Below are positions 1 through 7,135 of a DNA stretch of 18,852 nt, piece after piece (positions within the stretch are counted from its first letter, which is position 1; each line of letters opens with the position of its first letter). A program made the translations under genes and the position numbers. The stretch covers positions 1-18,852 of the forward strand of contig DASUFK010000106.1 of the NCBI GenBank assembly GCA_036274615.1, read 5' to 3'. Source of the stretch: FEN-1219 sp036274615 (lineage in GTDB: Bacteria > Pseudomonadota > Gammaproteobacteria > Steroidobacterales > Rariloculaceae). Below the pieces are notes generated by a model. The model searched no databases, was not told where the DNA came from, and was given only the letters and a program-made list of their open reading frames with translations.

Positions 1-1
1 G

Positions 2-844
2 CAGGACCCCGTCGCGGACACGCGCACCGTGAATCCGGATTACTTCGCCGCGCTCGGCGTGCGGCTTTCGCGAGGCCGGCTGTTCACCGCCGAAGACGAC
101 CAGCGAGCGCGCGGCGTGGTCGTGATCAACGAAACGCTCGCCGCCCGAAATTTCGCGCCCGGCAAGGCGCTCGGCTCGCAGATCAGGATCCGCGGCCGCG
201 AGTGCGAGGTGATCGGCATCGTGGCCGACGCCAAACACGACGACCTCGCCGCGCCGTCGGCGCCGCCGACGATGTATCTCGCGCTCGCTCAGGAGCCGGC
301 GCCGCCGTGGAGCTTTTTCGCCACGCGCGTCACGGGCGACCCGGCAGCGATGCTTCGGTCCGTGCGCGCTGCAGCCCAGGACGTCGATCGCGACATCCCG
401 GCGTACGACGTGCAGCCGATGGAGCAGCTCCTCGACCGGTCTGTCGCAACGCAGCGCTTCGACGCGGCGTTGCTGTCGGTATTCGGCGTGCTCGCGGTGA
501 GCCTTGCGGCCGTCGGAATCTTCGGCGTAGTGAACTACGCCGTGGCCCAGCAGACGCGGGAGATCGGCGTGCGCGTCGCACTCGGCGCGGAACCCGGGCG
601 CGTGATCCGGCTCGTGTTGCGGCAAGGTTTGAAGTTCGCCGGCGCCGGCATAGTAGCGGGAATTGCCGCGTCGCTAGCCCTCGTGCGACTGCTCGGGTCG
701 CTGCTGTACGGCGTGCAGCCCACCGACGCGGCAACGTTCGCTTTCGCCGCGGCGTTGCTCGCCGCCGTGGCGTTGCTGGCCTGCTGGTTGCCGGCGCGCC
801 GGGCGGCGAAGCTCGATCCGATGGCGGCGTTGCGCGAGGAGTGA
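2..844 (+). CDS. MacB/FtsX-family ABC transporter permease, C-terminal part (5' truncated by window edge)
   Basis: The frame is open from the first bases of the window, so the true start lies upstream; the GTG at 29 is internal. The visible 280 residues begin in a MacB-like periplasmic core domain: a DYFAALGVRLSRGR segment, then the usual beta-rich stretch ending near residue 140. An FtsX domain with three hydrophobic segments follows (about residues 155-180, 210-230 and 240-260), with the typical REIGVRVALGA cytoplasmic motif between the first two. It ends in the family signature ARRAAKLDPMAALREE. Proteins of this layout are inner-membrane permeases of tripartite or mechanotransmission ABC systems and work with a MacB-type ATPase. 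The ATPase and any second permease half are outside the window, and the substrate cannot be inferred. No T-rich terminator follows; the hairpin at 860-883 lies just downstream. Confidence 0.9.
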   Translation, partial: QDPVADTRTVNPDYFAALGVRLSRGRLFTAEDDQRARGVVVINETLAARNFAPGKALGSQIRIRGRECEVIGIVADAKHDDLAAPSAPPTMYLALAQEPAPPWSFFATRVTGDPAAMLRSVRAAAQDVDRDIPAYDVQPMEQLLDRSVATQRFDAALLSVFGVLAVSLAAVGIFGVVNYAVAQQTREIGVRVALGAEPGRVIRLVLRQGLKFAGAGIVAGIAASLALVRLLGSLLYGVQPTDAATFAFAAALLAAVALLACWLPARRAAKLDPMAALREE

Positions 845-859
845 GAGTCCGTAACATTC

Positions 860-883
860 CCTCCCGGCGTGTGCGCCGGGAGG
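860..883 (+). promoter_or_regulatory. Perfect 10-bp stem-loop enclosing the Shine-Dalgarno of the P460 gene
   Basis: The left arm CCTCCCGGCG (860-869) pairs perfectly with CGCCGGGAGG (874-883) across a TGTG loop. The right arm carries most of the GGGAGGAG ribosome-binding site (878-885) of the ATG at 891. In an RNA that reads through from the permease gene the site would be base-paired. The hairpin could therefore act as a translational brake on the cytochrome gene. It could equally be part of a terminator for the permease, although no U-tract follows it. The structure is read directly from sequence; the regulatory role is inferred. Confidence 0.55.
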
Positions 884-890
884 AGTTGCG

Positions 891-1469
891 ATGATCGATG
901 CAAAGAGGAGCCAGCGCCTCGCCGCGGCGCTTTTCGCGCTGGGCGTGCTCGCGCCGTGCTTGGCGCAGGACACCGCCAACACCGGCGTGAGCAAGGCGCA
1001 CTACACGGCCAACGGTCTCGAGTTTCCCGCCGACGCGCTCGGCTGGATCACGCTCGGCGCCGACATCGGCGGCGACTACGCCACCGGCGCGTTCGATCCG
1101 AAGACACCCGGCACGATCGGCGTCGTGCAGATCGAGCCCGCGGCGTATCGGTACCTGATCGAGCACGGCGAGTACGCCGACGGCACGATGCTGCTGCTCA
1201 CGTTCTATCGCGCGGAGTCGCAATCCGAGCCGCAGCTGCGCGGCTTCGTGCAGGGGCCGGTTACCGCTCGCGAGATCCACGTGATCGACAAGAAGCGCTT
1301 TCCCGAGGAAGGACGCGCGTTCTTCGTGTTCCCCGGAGCCGAAACGCAGACCGGCGTGCGGCAGCCGCTCGGCAGCACGTGCGTCGTTTGTCACAAGGAG
1401 CACGGCAAGCTCGACGCGACGTTCGCGCAGTTCTATCCGCCGATCCGTCCGCTGCTCGACAAGAAATAG
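891..1469 (+). CDS. Cytochrome P460-family c-type heme protein, exported
   Basis: The 192-residue product has an N-terminal signal peptide (basic MIDAKRSQR, hydrophobic 10-25, likely cleavage after CLAQ), so it should be periplasmic. The middle (about 45-155) matches the P460 fold by its FPADALGWITLG start and the YADGTMLLLTFYRAES and GRAFFVFPG stretches. One c-heme motif, CVVCH (164-168), lies near the C terminus, where the family has it. P460 proteins bind heme and in studied cases oxidise hydroxylamine or handle NO; whether the lysine-heme crosslink exists here cannot be judged from sequence. The start is set by GGAG at 882-885, six bases before the ATG. The TAG stop (1467-1469) lies inside the left arm of the downstream palindrome, so the last residues may have been altered by that element. 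The function of this copy is unknown. Confidence 0.85.
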   Translation: MIDAKRSQRLAAALFALGVLAPCLAQDTANTGVSKAHYTANGLEFPADALGWITLGADIGGDYATGAFDPKTPGTIGVVQIEPAAYRYLIEHGEYADGTMLLLTFYRAESQSEPQLRGFVQGPVTAREIHVIDKKRFPEEGRAFFVFPGAETQTGVRQPLGSTCVVCHKEHGKLDATFAQFYPPIRPLLDKK

Positions 1470-1543
1470 GGACATGCTGCTTTTTCGGTTGGGCTAGGCG
1501 GTTCCTGCAGGGGCGGCGCCGGAAAAGCAGCCTGTCCCTATTT
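1464..1543. repeat. REPIN-like palindromic element, copy 1
   Basis: Two 25-base arms (1464-1488 and 1519-1543) are inverted copies with two mismatches. The shared core is AAATAGGGACA followed by GCTGCTTTT, and the arms are separated by a 30-base spacer. The same arm sequence recurs at 8306-8393, also with a 30-base spacer but with an unrelated spacer sequence. Paired inverted short repeats with a conserved length and variable middle are typical of REP doublets (REPINs), which are moved by RAYT transposases acting elsewhere in the genome. No such transposase is in the window. The transcribed form would fold into a strong hairpin and could end or stabilise the P460 transcript. Confidence 0.8.
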
Positions 1544-1562
1544 TCCCGGCCGGGGGTATGAT
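1533..1562 (+). promoter_or_regulatory. Possible promoter of the Mo-hydroxylase operon, overlapping the REPIN-like arm
   Basis: TATGAT at 1557-1562 matches five of six positions of a sigma70-type -10 box. The poor -35 candidate 18 bases upstream (TGTCCC, 1533-1538) lies in the right arm of the palindrome. A transcript from about 1569 would carry the GGGGAGAG ribosome-binding site (1582-1589) and favours the ATG at 1595. The -35 match is weak, so this is a tentative call. Confidence 0.3.
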
Positions 1563-1594
1563 CGGCGGGTCAACGCATGCTGGGGAGAGCTGCG

Positions 1595-3994
1595 ATGGCC
1601 TACGAGCTCATCGGTAAGGATTTCACGCCGCCCGACATCCAAGCGAAGGTCACCGGCAAGGCCAAGTACGCCGAAGACTTCCGCGTGGACGGCATGGCGT
1701 TCTGCAAGCTGCTCACGAGCCCGATGCCGCACGCGCGTGTCAAGCGGCTCGACGCGGCCAAAGCGCTCGCGCTGCCGGGCGTGCTCGGCATGCTCACGGC
1801 CGACGACGTCGAGAAATTTCCGGACCCGCAGGACCCGATCCTCACCAACGAGCCGCTGTTCGTCGGTCAGCCGATCCTCGCCATCGCGGCCGAGAGCGAG
1901 GAGATCGCGGCGAATGCGCTCGAGCTTCTCGACATCGAGTACGAGGAGCTGCCGTTTTGCGTGGACCCGCTCGCGAGCCTCTATCCCGGCGGGCCCGAGG
2001 CGCGGACCAACGGCAACGCGCTGAACGCCGGGGCGCTCAAGAGCATCAAGTGGACCGCGCGCGACTTCGCCGCAGCCGCCGACGGCCAGCTGCCCCAAGG
2101 CCAGCCCGCGGCCGAGTGGTCGTACGGCGACATCGACTCGGGATTCGCGGCCGCGAAGCTCGTGCTCGACGAGACGTTCGTCACCGCGGGCCTGTCGCAT
2201 CACTCGATGGAGCCGCGCAGCGCGCTCGCCTATTGGCAGAACGGCAAGTGCCACTTGCACGCGTCGTCGCAGAGCCAGAGCGTGCCGGTGCCCAACATCG
2301 CGCGCTACATCGGCATCCAGCCCGCCGAGCTCGTGTTCGTGGCCGAGTTCTGCGGCGGCGGCTTCGGCTCGAAGGGCGGCGCGTATCCGATCGTAGCGGT
2401 GCCCGCGCTGCTCTCGAAGAAGATCAGCCGGCCGGTGATGATGCGAATCAGCCGCCACGAGGAGTACTACATCGGCTCGGCGCGCGCCGGCTTCCAAGGC
2501 CGCGTGAAGATCGGTTTCCGTGCCGACGGCCGCGTCACCGCGGTGGATCTCTACATCGTTCAGGAAAACGGCCCGAACCAGGGTTTCGGCGACTGGACGT
2601 CGGCCGCGGAGGCGGTGTCGCTCGTCTATCAGCCGCCGGCGATGCGGTTCCGCGGCCTGCAGGTGCTCACGAACACGCCGCCGCGGGGACCGCAGCGTGG
2701 CCCGGGCCAGAACCAGATCGCGTGTGCGATCGAGCCGCTGATCGACAAGGCGGCGAAGCAGCTCGGCCTCGACCGCGTCGCGATCCGCCGCATCAACGCG
2801 CCCGACAACTCGGCCAAGATCGGCGCGATGCAAGGCAGCGTCACGAGCGCGTACTTGAAGGACGCGCTCGAGCAGGGCGCGCAGCGCTTCGGCTGGGAGC
2901 AGCGGCGGGCGCGCAGCGGCCGCGCGAACGGCACCAAGGTCACCGGCATCGGCGTCGGCACCGCGTTCCACACCGCCGGCGGCAACGGCTTCGACGGCCT
3001 CGTGCGGCTCGCGCCCGACGGCAAGCTCTACATCCACACCGGGGTCGGCAATCTCGGCACGTACTCGCACACGGGCACGTCCCGCGTCGCGGCCGAGATG
3101 CTCAAGATGAGCTGGGACAACTGCGTAGTGGTGCGTGGCGACAGCAGCAAGCACCTGCCGTGGAACAACGGCCAGTTCGGCAGCAACACCTCGTTCACGA
3201 TGACCCGCACCAACTACGCCGCCGCGATGGACGCCGTCGCCAAGCTCAAGGAGATCGCCGCTCAAGACCTCGGCGGCAAGCCCGACGACTACGAGATCGG
3301 CGGCGAGGCCGTGTTCGCGCGGGCCGACGCTTCCAAGAAGCTCACCTACGCGGCCGCCGCGCGCCGTGCCATCGAGCTCGGCGGCAAATTCGACGGCCAC
3401 GACCTACCGGCCGATCTCAACGTGATGACCAAGGCGTCCGCCGCCGCCCTGGCCGGCAGCGGCCTCATCGGCGTCGCCAAGGACAACCTGCCGCGCACCG
3501 GCACGGTGCCGGCCCTCGCGGCCGGCTTCGTGGAGATCGAGCTCGACCGCGAGACCGGCAAGTTCACGATCTTGGACTACGTGGGCGTCGCCGACTGCGG
3601 CACCGTGATCCACCCGCTCGGCCTCTCGGCCCAGATCAAGAGCGGCGCGATCATGGGCTTCGGCCTGGCGTCCTCCGAGCGCCACATCTTCGACCCGCAG
3701 AACGGCCTCCCCGGCACCGTCGGCCTGCTGCAGGCAAAGCCGCCCTCGTACCTCGACGTCGCGCTCGCGATGGGCACGGGCGCGGTGGACGCCGCCGACC
3801 CGCAGAACCCGGTCGGGGCCAAAGGCATCGGTGAGCCGGTCATGGGCTGCGCGGCCGCCGCCCTGCTCGGCGCAATCTCCGACGCCCTCGGCGGCCACTA
3901 CTTCAACCGCACGCCGGTGACGCCCGATCACATCGTCAACGCAGCCGCGGGACGCCCCCAGTCCCACAAGCCGCTGCAGGTGAACACCGCATGA
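1595..3994 (+). CDS. Xanthine dehydrogenase-family molybdopterin-binding (large) subunit
   Basis: The 799-residue protein carries the Mo-hydroxylase large-subunit layout: an a/b hammerhead domain (about 10-125, opening with QAKVTGKAKYAEDF), then the Mo-cofactor-binding domains. Visible cofactor motifs are GGGFGSK (254-260), a Gly/Pro/Arg-rich PPRGPQRGPGQ loop, and GAKGIGEP, whose glutamate (residue 747) aligns with the catalytic base of the family. It has no signal peptide; export would occur by hitchhiking on the Tat-signal partner at 4106. The ATG at 1595 is chosen over an in-frame ATG at 1577 because GGGGAGAG (1582-1589) is correctly spaced for 1595 and would lie inside the longer frame. 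It is followed by the Fe-S and FAD subunits, an order (Mo, Fe-S, FAD) different from E. coli PaoABC (Fe-S, FAD, Mo). The substrate is unknown; aldehydes or N-heterocycles are family precedents. Confidence 0.92.
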   Translation: MAYELIGKDFTPPDIQAKVTGKAKYAEDFRVDGMAFCKLLTSPMPHARVKRLDAAKALALPGVLGMLTADDVEKFPDPQDPILTNEPLFVGQPILAIAAESEEIAANALELLDIEYEELPFCVDPLASLYPGGPEARTNGNALNAGALKSIKWTARDFAAAADGQLPQGQPAAEWSYGDIDSGFAAAKLVLDETFVTAGLSHHSMEPRSALAYWQNGKCHLHASSQSQSVPVPNIARYIGIQPAELVFVAEFCGGGFGSKGGAYPIVAVPALLSKKISRPVMMRISRHEEYYIGSARAGFQGRVKIGFRADGRVTAVDLYIVQENGPNQGFGDWTSAAEAVSLVYQPPAMRFRGLQVLTNTPPRGPQRGPGQNQIACAIEPLIDKAAKQLGLDRVAIRRINAPDNSAKIGAMQGSVTSAYLKDALEQGAQRFGWEQRRARSGRANGTKVTGIGVGTAFHTAGGNGFDGLVRLAPDGKLYIHTGVGNLGTYSHTGTSRVAAEMLKMSWDNCVVVRGDSSKHLPWNNGQFGSNTSFTMTRTNYAAAMDAVAKLKEIAAQDLGGKPDDYEIGGEAVFARADASKKLTYAAAARRAIELGGKFDGHDLPADLNVMTKASAAALAGSGLIGVAKDNLPRTGTVPALAAGFVEIELDRETGKFTILDYVGVADCGTVIHPLGLSAQIKSGAIMGFGLASSERHIFDPQNGLPGTVGLLQAKPPSYLDVALAMGTGAVDAADPQNPVGAKGIGEPVMGCAAAALLGAISDALGGHYFNRTPVTPDHIVNAAAGRPQSHKPLQVNTA

Positions 3995-4105
3995 CCTGGC
4001 ACTGCCCGAGCCGTACCCGCGGTCTCGCGGTTGAGAGAGTGCGGCTTTTGACCTAGCATCTGCTGGCTCGGCGCGGTTGGCGCGGAGCCGAACGGAGAGA
4101 TCCCC

Positions 4106-4789
4106 ATGGCTGACGATAGAGACGACGACCGGCCCCAATTTCCGGAGCCGCGCTACGACGCGGGCCCGCTCTCGAAGGCGACCTCGCGGCGCACGTTCAT
4201 CAAGGGCGTGATCGCGTCCGGCGCCGCCGTGTCGAGCGTCGGCTACCTGTTCACGGCGGCGTGCTCGCGCAGCACCGGTTCCGTCGGCGGCGTCGAGCGC
4301 ATGCTCGTGCTCAACGTCAACGGCCAGATGCGGCCCGTCGACGTGCTGCCGCAAGAGACCCTTGCGATGACCCTGCGCTACCGCCTCGGCCTCACCGGCA
4401 CCAAGCTCGGCTGCGACCGCGGCGAGTGCGGCGCGTGCACCGTGCTCATCGGCGACGTGGCGTCGTATTCGTGCTCCACGCTCACCCACGCCGTGCGCAA
4501 TCGCGCGATCACCACGATCGAGGGCCTCGAGGGGCCGAACGGCGAGCTGCACGTGGTGCAGCAGGCGATGATCGACGAGCTCGGTCCGCAGTGCGGGTTC
4601 TGCACGCCGGGCCAGATCATGTCGGCCGTCGCGCTCCTCAAGGCGAATCCGAAGCCCACGCGTGAAGAAGCGCGGCACGCGATGTCGGGCAATCTGTGCC
4701 GTTGCGGCGCCTACGATCACTACTTGAACGCCGTGATGCGCGCGGCGGACGCCGGCGACCGCTTGAGCGAAACGCGGGCGGCGGTCTGA
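4106..4789 (+). CDS. Tat-exported [2Fe-2S] subunit of a molybdenum hydroxylase
   Basis: The 227 residues begin with a long Tat signal: a hydrophilic leader, the twin-arginine motif SRRTFIK (27-33) and a hydrophobic stretch to about residue 52. The rest is the classic two-cluster small subunit. Cys103, Cys108, Cys111 and Cys123 (CDRGECGAC plus a distal Cys) form the plant-type ferredoxin site. Cys163, Cys166, Cys198 and Cys200 (CGFCTPGQ and CRCGAY) form the second site. In this family the two clusters relay electrons from the Mo site to FAD. The Tat signal implies that the folded complex acts in the periplasm, as in PaoABC. A cysteine at residue 53 (FTAAC) loosely resembles a lipobox, but the -3 position is wrong. 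The GGAGAGA at 4094-4100 supports the ATG at 4106. A gap of 111 bp separates it from the large-subunit gene. Confidence 0.93.
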   Translation: MADDRDDDRPQFPEPRYDAGPLSKATSRRTFIKGVIASGAAVSSVGYLFTAACSRSTGSVGGVERMLVLNVNGQMRPVDVLPQETLAMTLRYRLGLTGTKLGCDRGECGACTVLIGDVASYSCSTLTHAVRNRAITTIEGLEGPNGELHVVQQAMIDELGPQCGFCTPGQIMSAVALLKANPKPTREEARHAMSGNLCRCGAYDHYLNAVMRAADAGDRLSETRAAV

Positions 4790-4811
4790 GCGCACATAAG
4801 GAGCGTTGACG

Positions 4812-5804
4812 ATGTCCAGAGACATGATGGGAGCTTTCGAGCTGTATCAGCCCGACTCGGTGGACGGCGCGGTCGCTCTGCTCCAGAAGTTCGGTGAGGA
4901 CGGGTGGGCGCTCGCGGGCGGCAACGACAGCCTCGACTGGTTCAAGGATCGCATCAAGCGCCCGAAGTACGTCGTCGACCTCGGCGGCATCGCGGCGCTC
5001 AAGGGTATCCGCGAGAGCGCGGACGGCGGCGTCGAGATCGGCGCGCTCACCACGCTCACCGAGATCGAGCGCAGCGAGCTCATCATGGGCCGCTACAAGG
5101 TGCTCGCCGATGCGGCGCGGCGCGTGGCGAGCCCGCAAATCAGGAACACCGGCACGATCGGCGGCAACGTCTGCCAAGACGCGCGCTGCTGGTACTACCG
5201 CTACGGCGTGAACTGCTATCGCGCCGGCGGCAATCGCTGCTACGCGGACACGCCCGAGGGCCAGAACCGCGAGCATTGCTTGTTCGGCGCCGACCGCTGC
5301 GTGGCCGTGAGCCCGTCGGACACGGCTCCGGCGCTCGTGGTGCTCGACGCGAAAATGCTCGTGGTGGGGCCGAAGGGCCAGCGCGAGGTGCCCGCCGAGC
5401 AGTTCTTCATCGGCCCGAACGTCGACATCACGCGCATGACCTCGCTCGAGGACGGCGAGGTGCTGACGGCGATTCGTTTGCCGATGGACTGGTCGGGCGC
5501 GCGGTTCTATTTCGAGAAGGTCGCCGACCGCAACACCTGGGACTTCCCGCTGGTGAACATCGCGGCCGCGATGACGGTGTCCGGCGACAAGATCGAGAAG
5601 ATCCGCATCGCGGCCGGCGCCGTGCAATGCGTGCCGCGGCGGCTCACCGCCGTCGAGGCGGTGGTCACGGGCCAGCCGAAGAACGCGGATACCGCGACGC
5701 TCGCCGGCCAGAGCGCGGTGCGCGGCGCCACGCCCCTCAACTTCAATCACTTCAAGATTCCGCTGCTGCAGAATCTCGTCACGCGCGCGATTCGCGACGC
5801 GTAG
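4812..5804 (+). CDS. FAD-binding (medium) subunit of a molybdenum hydroxylase with extra cysteine cluster
   Basis: The 330-residue protein is a CO-dehydrogenase/xanthine-dehydrogenase FAD subunit: an N-terminal FAD-binding domain (LAGGNDSL, 35-42; TGTIGGNVC, 113-121) and a C-terminal alpha/beta CODH-flavoprotein domain. Residues 121-163 hold six cysteines (121, 126, 135, 143, 156, 163) in a CQDARCWYYR...CY...CY...HCLFG...C insert. Such an insert carries a [4Fe-4S] cluster in PaoB and in the 4-hydroxybenzoyl-CoA reductase beta subunit, so a third type of Fe-S cluster is likely here; that is inference by motif. No signal peptide is seen. AAGGAG (4798-4803) is well spaced for the ATG at 4812 and too close for the TTG at 4806. 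Its stop TAG (5802-5804) is followed in the same frame by the small membrane ORF. Confidence 0.92.
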   Translation: MSRDMMGAFELYQPDSVDGAVALLQKFGEDGWALAGGNDSLDWFKDRIKRPKYVVDLGGIAALKGIRESADGGVEIGALTTLTEIERSELIMGRYKVLADAARRVASPQIRNTGTIGGNVCQDARCWYYRYGVNCYRAGGNRCYADTPEGQNREHCLFGADRCVAVSPSDTAPALVVLDAKMLVVGPKGQREVPAEQFFIGPNVDITRMTSLEDGEVLTAIRLPMDWSGARFYFEKVADRNTWDFPLVNIAAAMTVSGDKIEKIRIAAGAVQCVPRRLTAVEAVVTGQPKNADTATLAGQSAVRGATPLNFNHFKIPLLQNLVTRAIRDA

Positions 5805-5855
5805 CCGAGGCGGCACGGAGCGAACAACGCGCTCAACGCGCGACGGCGGGCTTTG

Positions 5856-6008
5856 GTGGAGCTGTTCCGGGTCAGCAGCGATGCTTACGGCCGCGAGGTC
5901 CTGCAGGGGCTATCGTGGGATTTGCTCTGGGTGTTCGCCGGCGCCGGCGCGGTGCTGATCGTGGCTCACGCCCTCTACCGCGCGCTCTTCGCGCCGAAGC
6001 GCCAATAG
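5856..6008 (+). CDS. Small single-TM protein between the FAD subunit and cytochrome b (50 aa)
   Basis: A GTG start at 5856 (or TTG at 5853) opens a 50-residue frame ending at TAG 6006-6008. The product has a polar N terminus (VELFRVSSDAYGREVLQG), one hydrophobic helix (LLWVFAGAGAVLIVAHAL, about 23-40) and a basic C terminus (YRALFAPKRQ), predicting N-out, C-in topology. The GTG of cytochrome b follows 13 bases later, so the genes are almost certainly cotranscribed. A membrane anchor or assembly subunit for the cytochrome b is the natural guess; the single histidine in the helix could matter for heme. I do not recognise a family. No strong ribosome-binding site is visible (only GGCGGG just upstream), so the exact start is uncertain. 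Confidence 0.6.
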   Translation: MELFRVSSDAYGREVLQGLSWDLLWVFAGAGAVLIVAHALYRALFAPKRQ

Positions 6009-6021
6009 TGTCGCGCGCGCC

Positions 6022-6681
6022 GTGAGCGAGCCAGTCCGAGCCGAGCCGGGCGCGTCCGCCCCGAAGGTTTTCCGTCACGCGCTCGTCGACCGGGTGTTCC
6101 ACTGGGTGACGGCGGTGTGCGTGCTCACGCTGCTCGCCACGGCATTCCTGCCGATCTTGGGCGTGAAGTTCGACTGGGTGAACATCCACTGGATCACGGG
6201 CGTGGTTCTGACGATCGCCGTGTTGTTCCACCTCGTTCGCTCGTTGCTCTGGCAGAGCGTGCGAACCATGTGGATCGGCGGCGCCGACGTGCGCGAGGCG
6301 CTCGCGATCTTGCGGACCACGCTGCGGCGCTCGGGCACGCCGCCCAAGCCCGGCAAGTACTCGTTCGCGCAGAAGCTCGTGCACCTGTTCTTCGCGGCGG
6401 TGGTGCTCACCGCCATCGTCACCGGCGGGCTCATGCTCGCGCACGTGGAGACGCCGTGGTGGCGGCCGAACGCATACTTGCTATCCGACGCGAGCTGGGG
6501 CGTCGTCTACGTGCTGCATGACTTCGCGGCGCTTTCGTTGATCACGATGGTGATCACCCACGTCTACTTCGCGCTGCGGCCCGAGAAGCTCCTGTTCACG
6601 CGCGCGATGCTCCGCGGCTGGATTACGCGGCGCGAGTACGAGGAGCATCACGACCCCAACAGGTGGCAGGTAGATCGATGA
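6022..6681 (+). CDS. Membrane cytochrome b (b561 / formate dehydrogenase gamma-like), four TM helices
   Basis: The 219-residue protein has four hydrophobic helices (about 28-47, 55-75, 118-139 and 160-184) and histidines placed as heme-b ligands: His19, His27, His56, His70, His121, His166 and His180. The H..V.HW pattern at the first helix and ITHVYFALRPEK after the last are typical of cytochrome b subunits that link periplasmic dehydrogenases to the quinone pool. Placed directly after an exported Mo hydroxylase, it is the probable electron acceptor, in place of a soluble partner. The GTG start at 6022 keeps the conserved N terminus but has no clear Shine-Dalgarno. Its TGA overlaps the ATG of the next gene (ATGA at 6678-6681), indicating coupled translation. 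Confidence 0.88.
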   Translation: MSEPVRAEPGASAPKVFRHALVDRVFHWVTAVCVLTLLATAFLPILGVKFDWVNIHWITGVVLTIAVLFHLVRSLLWQSVRTMWIGGADVREALAILRTTLRRSGTPPKPGKYSFAQKLVHLFFAAVVLTAIVTGGLMLAHVETPWWRPNAYLLSDASWGVVYVLHDFAALSLITMVITHVYFALRPEKLLFTRAMLRGWITRREYEEHHDPNRWQVDR

Positions 6682-7094
6682 CCCAGACCGACGCAAGAGC
6701 GGATCTCGAGCAGCGCATCGAGGCGATAGAGTCCGGCTACGAGTTCATGCTCGCGTACGCGGCGCAGGGCCGGGAGACGGACAAGGGCGCCGGCTCCGGC
6801 CGCAACGTGCGCGAATACCTCGAGCGCATGGCCGCTGCGCTCGACGGCCTGGGCGCGGTGGCCACCGCGTGCGCCGCGTCGGTGGACCCGGCGCTCGCGC
6901 AGAAGAGCAGCGCGTTCTTCGCCGCGGTGGACGCCGACGCGCGAATCGCTCAGGCGGCGGTGCGTCTCGTGCTCGCGCGCGCCGACATCAGCTCGCAGCT
7001 CGTGGACAACCTCAACGCGTCGATCCATCTGCGCGCGCTGCTCACCGACCTCTTCGTCGTGGACGAAGCGCTGAAACCCCCGAAGAAGGCCTGA
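6678..7094 (+). CDS. Hypothetical helical protein coupled to cytochrome b (138 aa)
   Basis: The frame starts at the ATG of an ATGA overlap with the cytochrome b stop, which makes 6678 a better start than the upstream in-frame GTG at 6663. The product appears entirely alpha-helical, has no signal peptide, no membrane segment and only one cysteine, and contains the segments LEQRIEAIESGYEFMLAYAAQGRE and NVREYLERMAAALDGLGAVA. I recognise no domain. Its place as last gene of the cluster suggests a cytoplasmic accessory role, for example Mo-cofactor insertion, chaperoning before Tat export, or a regulator; none of these is shown by the sequence. It is not an XdhC-type factor, as the usual XdhC motifs are missing. 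Confidence 0.7.
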   Translation: MTQTDARADLEQRIEAIESGYEFMLAYAAQGRETDKGAGSGRNVREYLERMAAALDGLGAVATACAASVDPALAQKSSAFFAAVDADARIAQAAVRLVLARADISSQLVDNLNASIHLRALLTDLFVVDEALKPPKKA

Positions 7095-7135
7095 CTCTTC
7101 AGACGCGCTCCACCGCCGCGCTTGGAAGGCGGCCG

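Noticed and set aside
1538..3400. Long open frame on the minus strand opposite the molybdopterin subunit
   Set aside because: It is an antisense shadow of a GC-rich gene: Arg/Ala/Leu/Val/Glu-rich, no domain, and the plus strand carries an unmistakable Mo-hydroxylase.
4101..4265. Lipoprotein signal in the [2Fe-2S] subunit (FTAAC before the Fe-S domain)
   Set aside because: The residue at -3 is Thr, which does not fit the lipobox, and the twin-arginine signal explains the N terminus.
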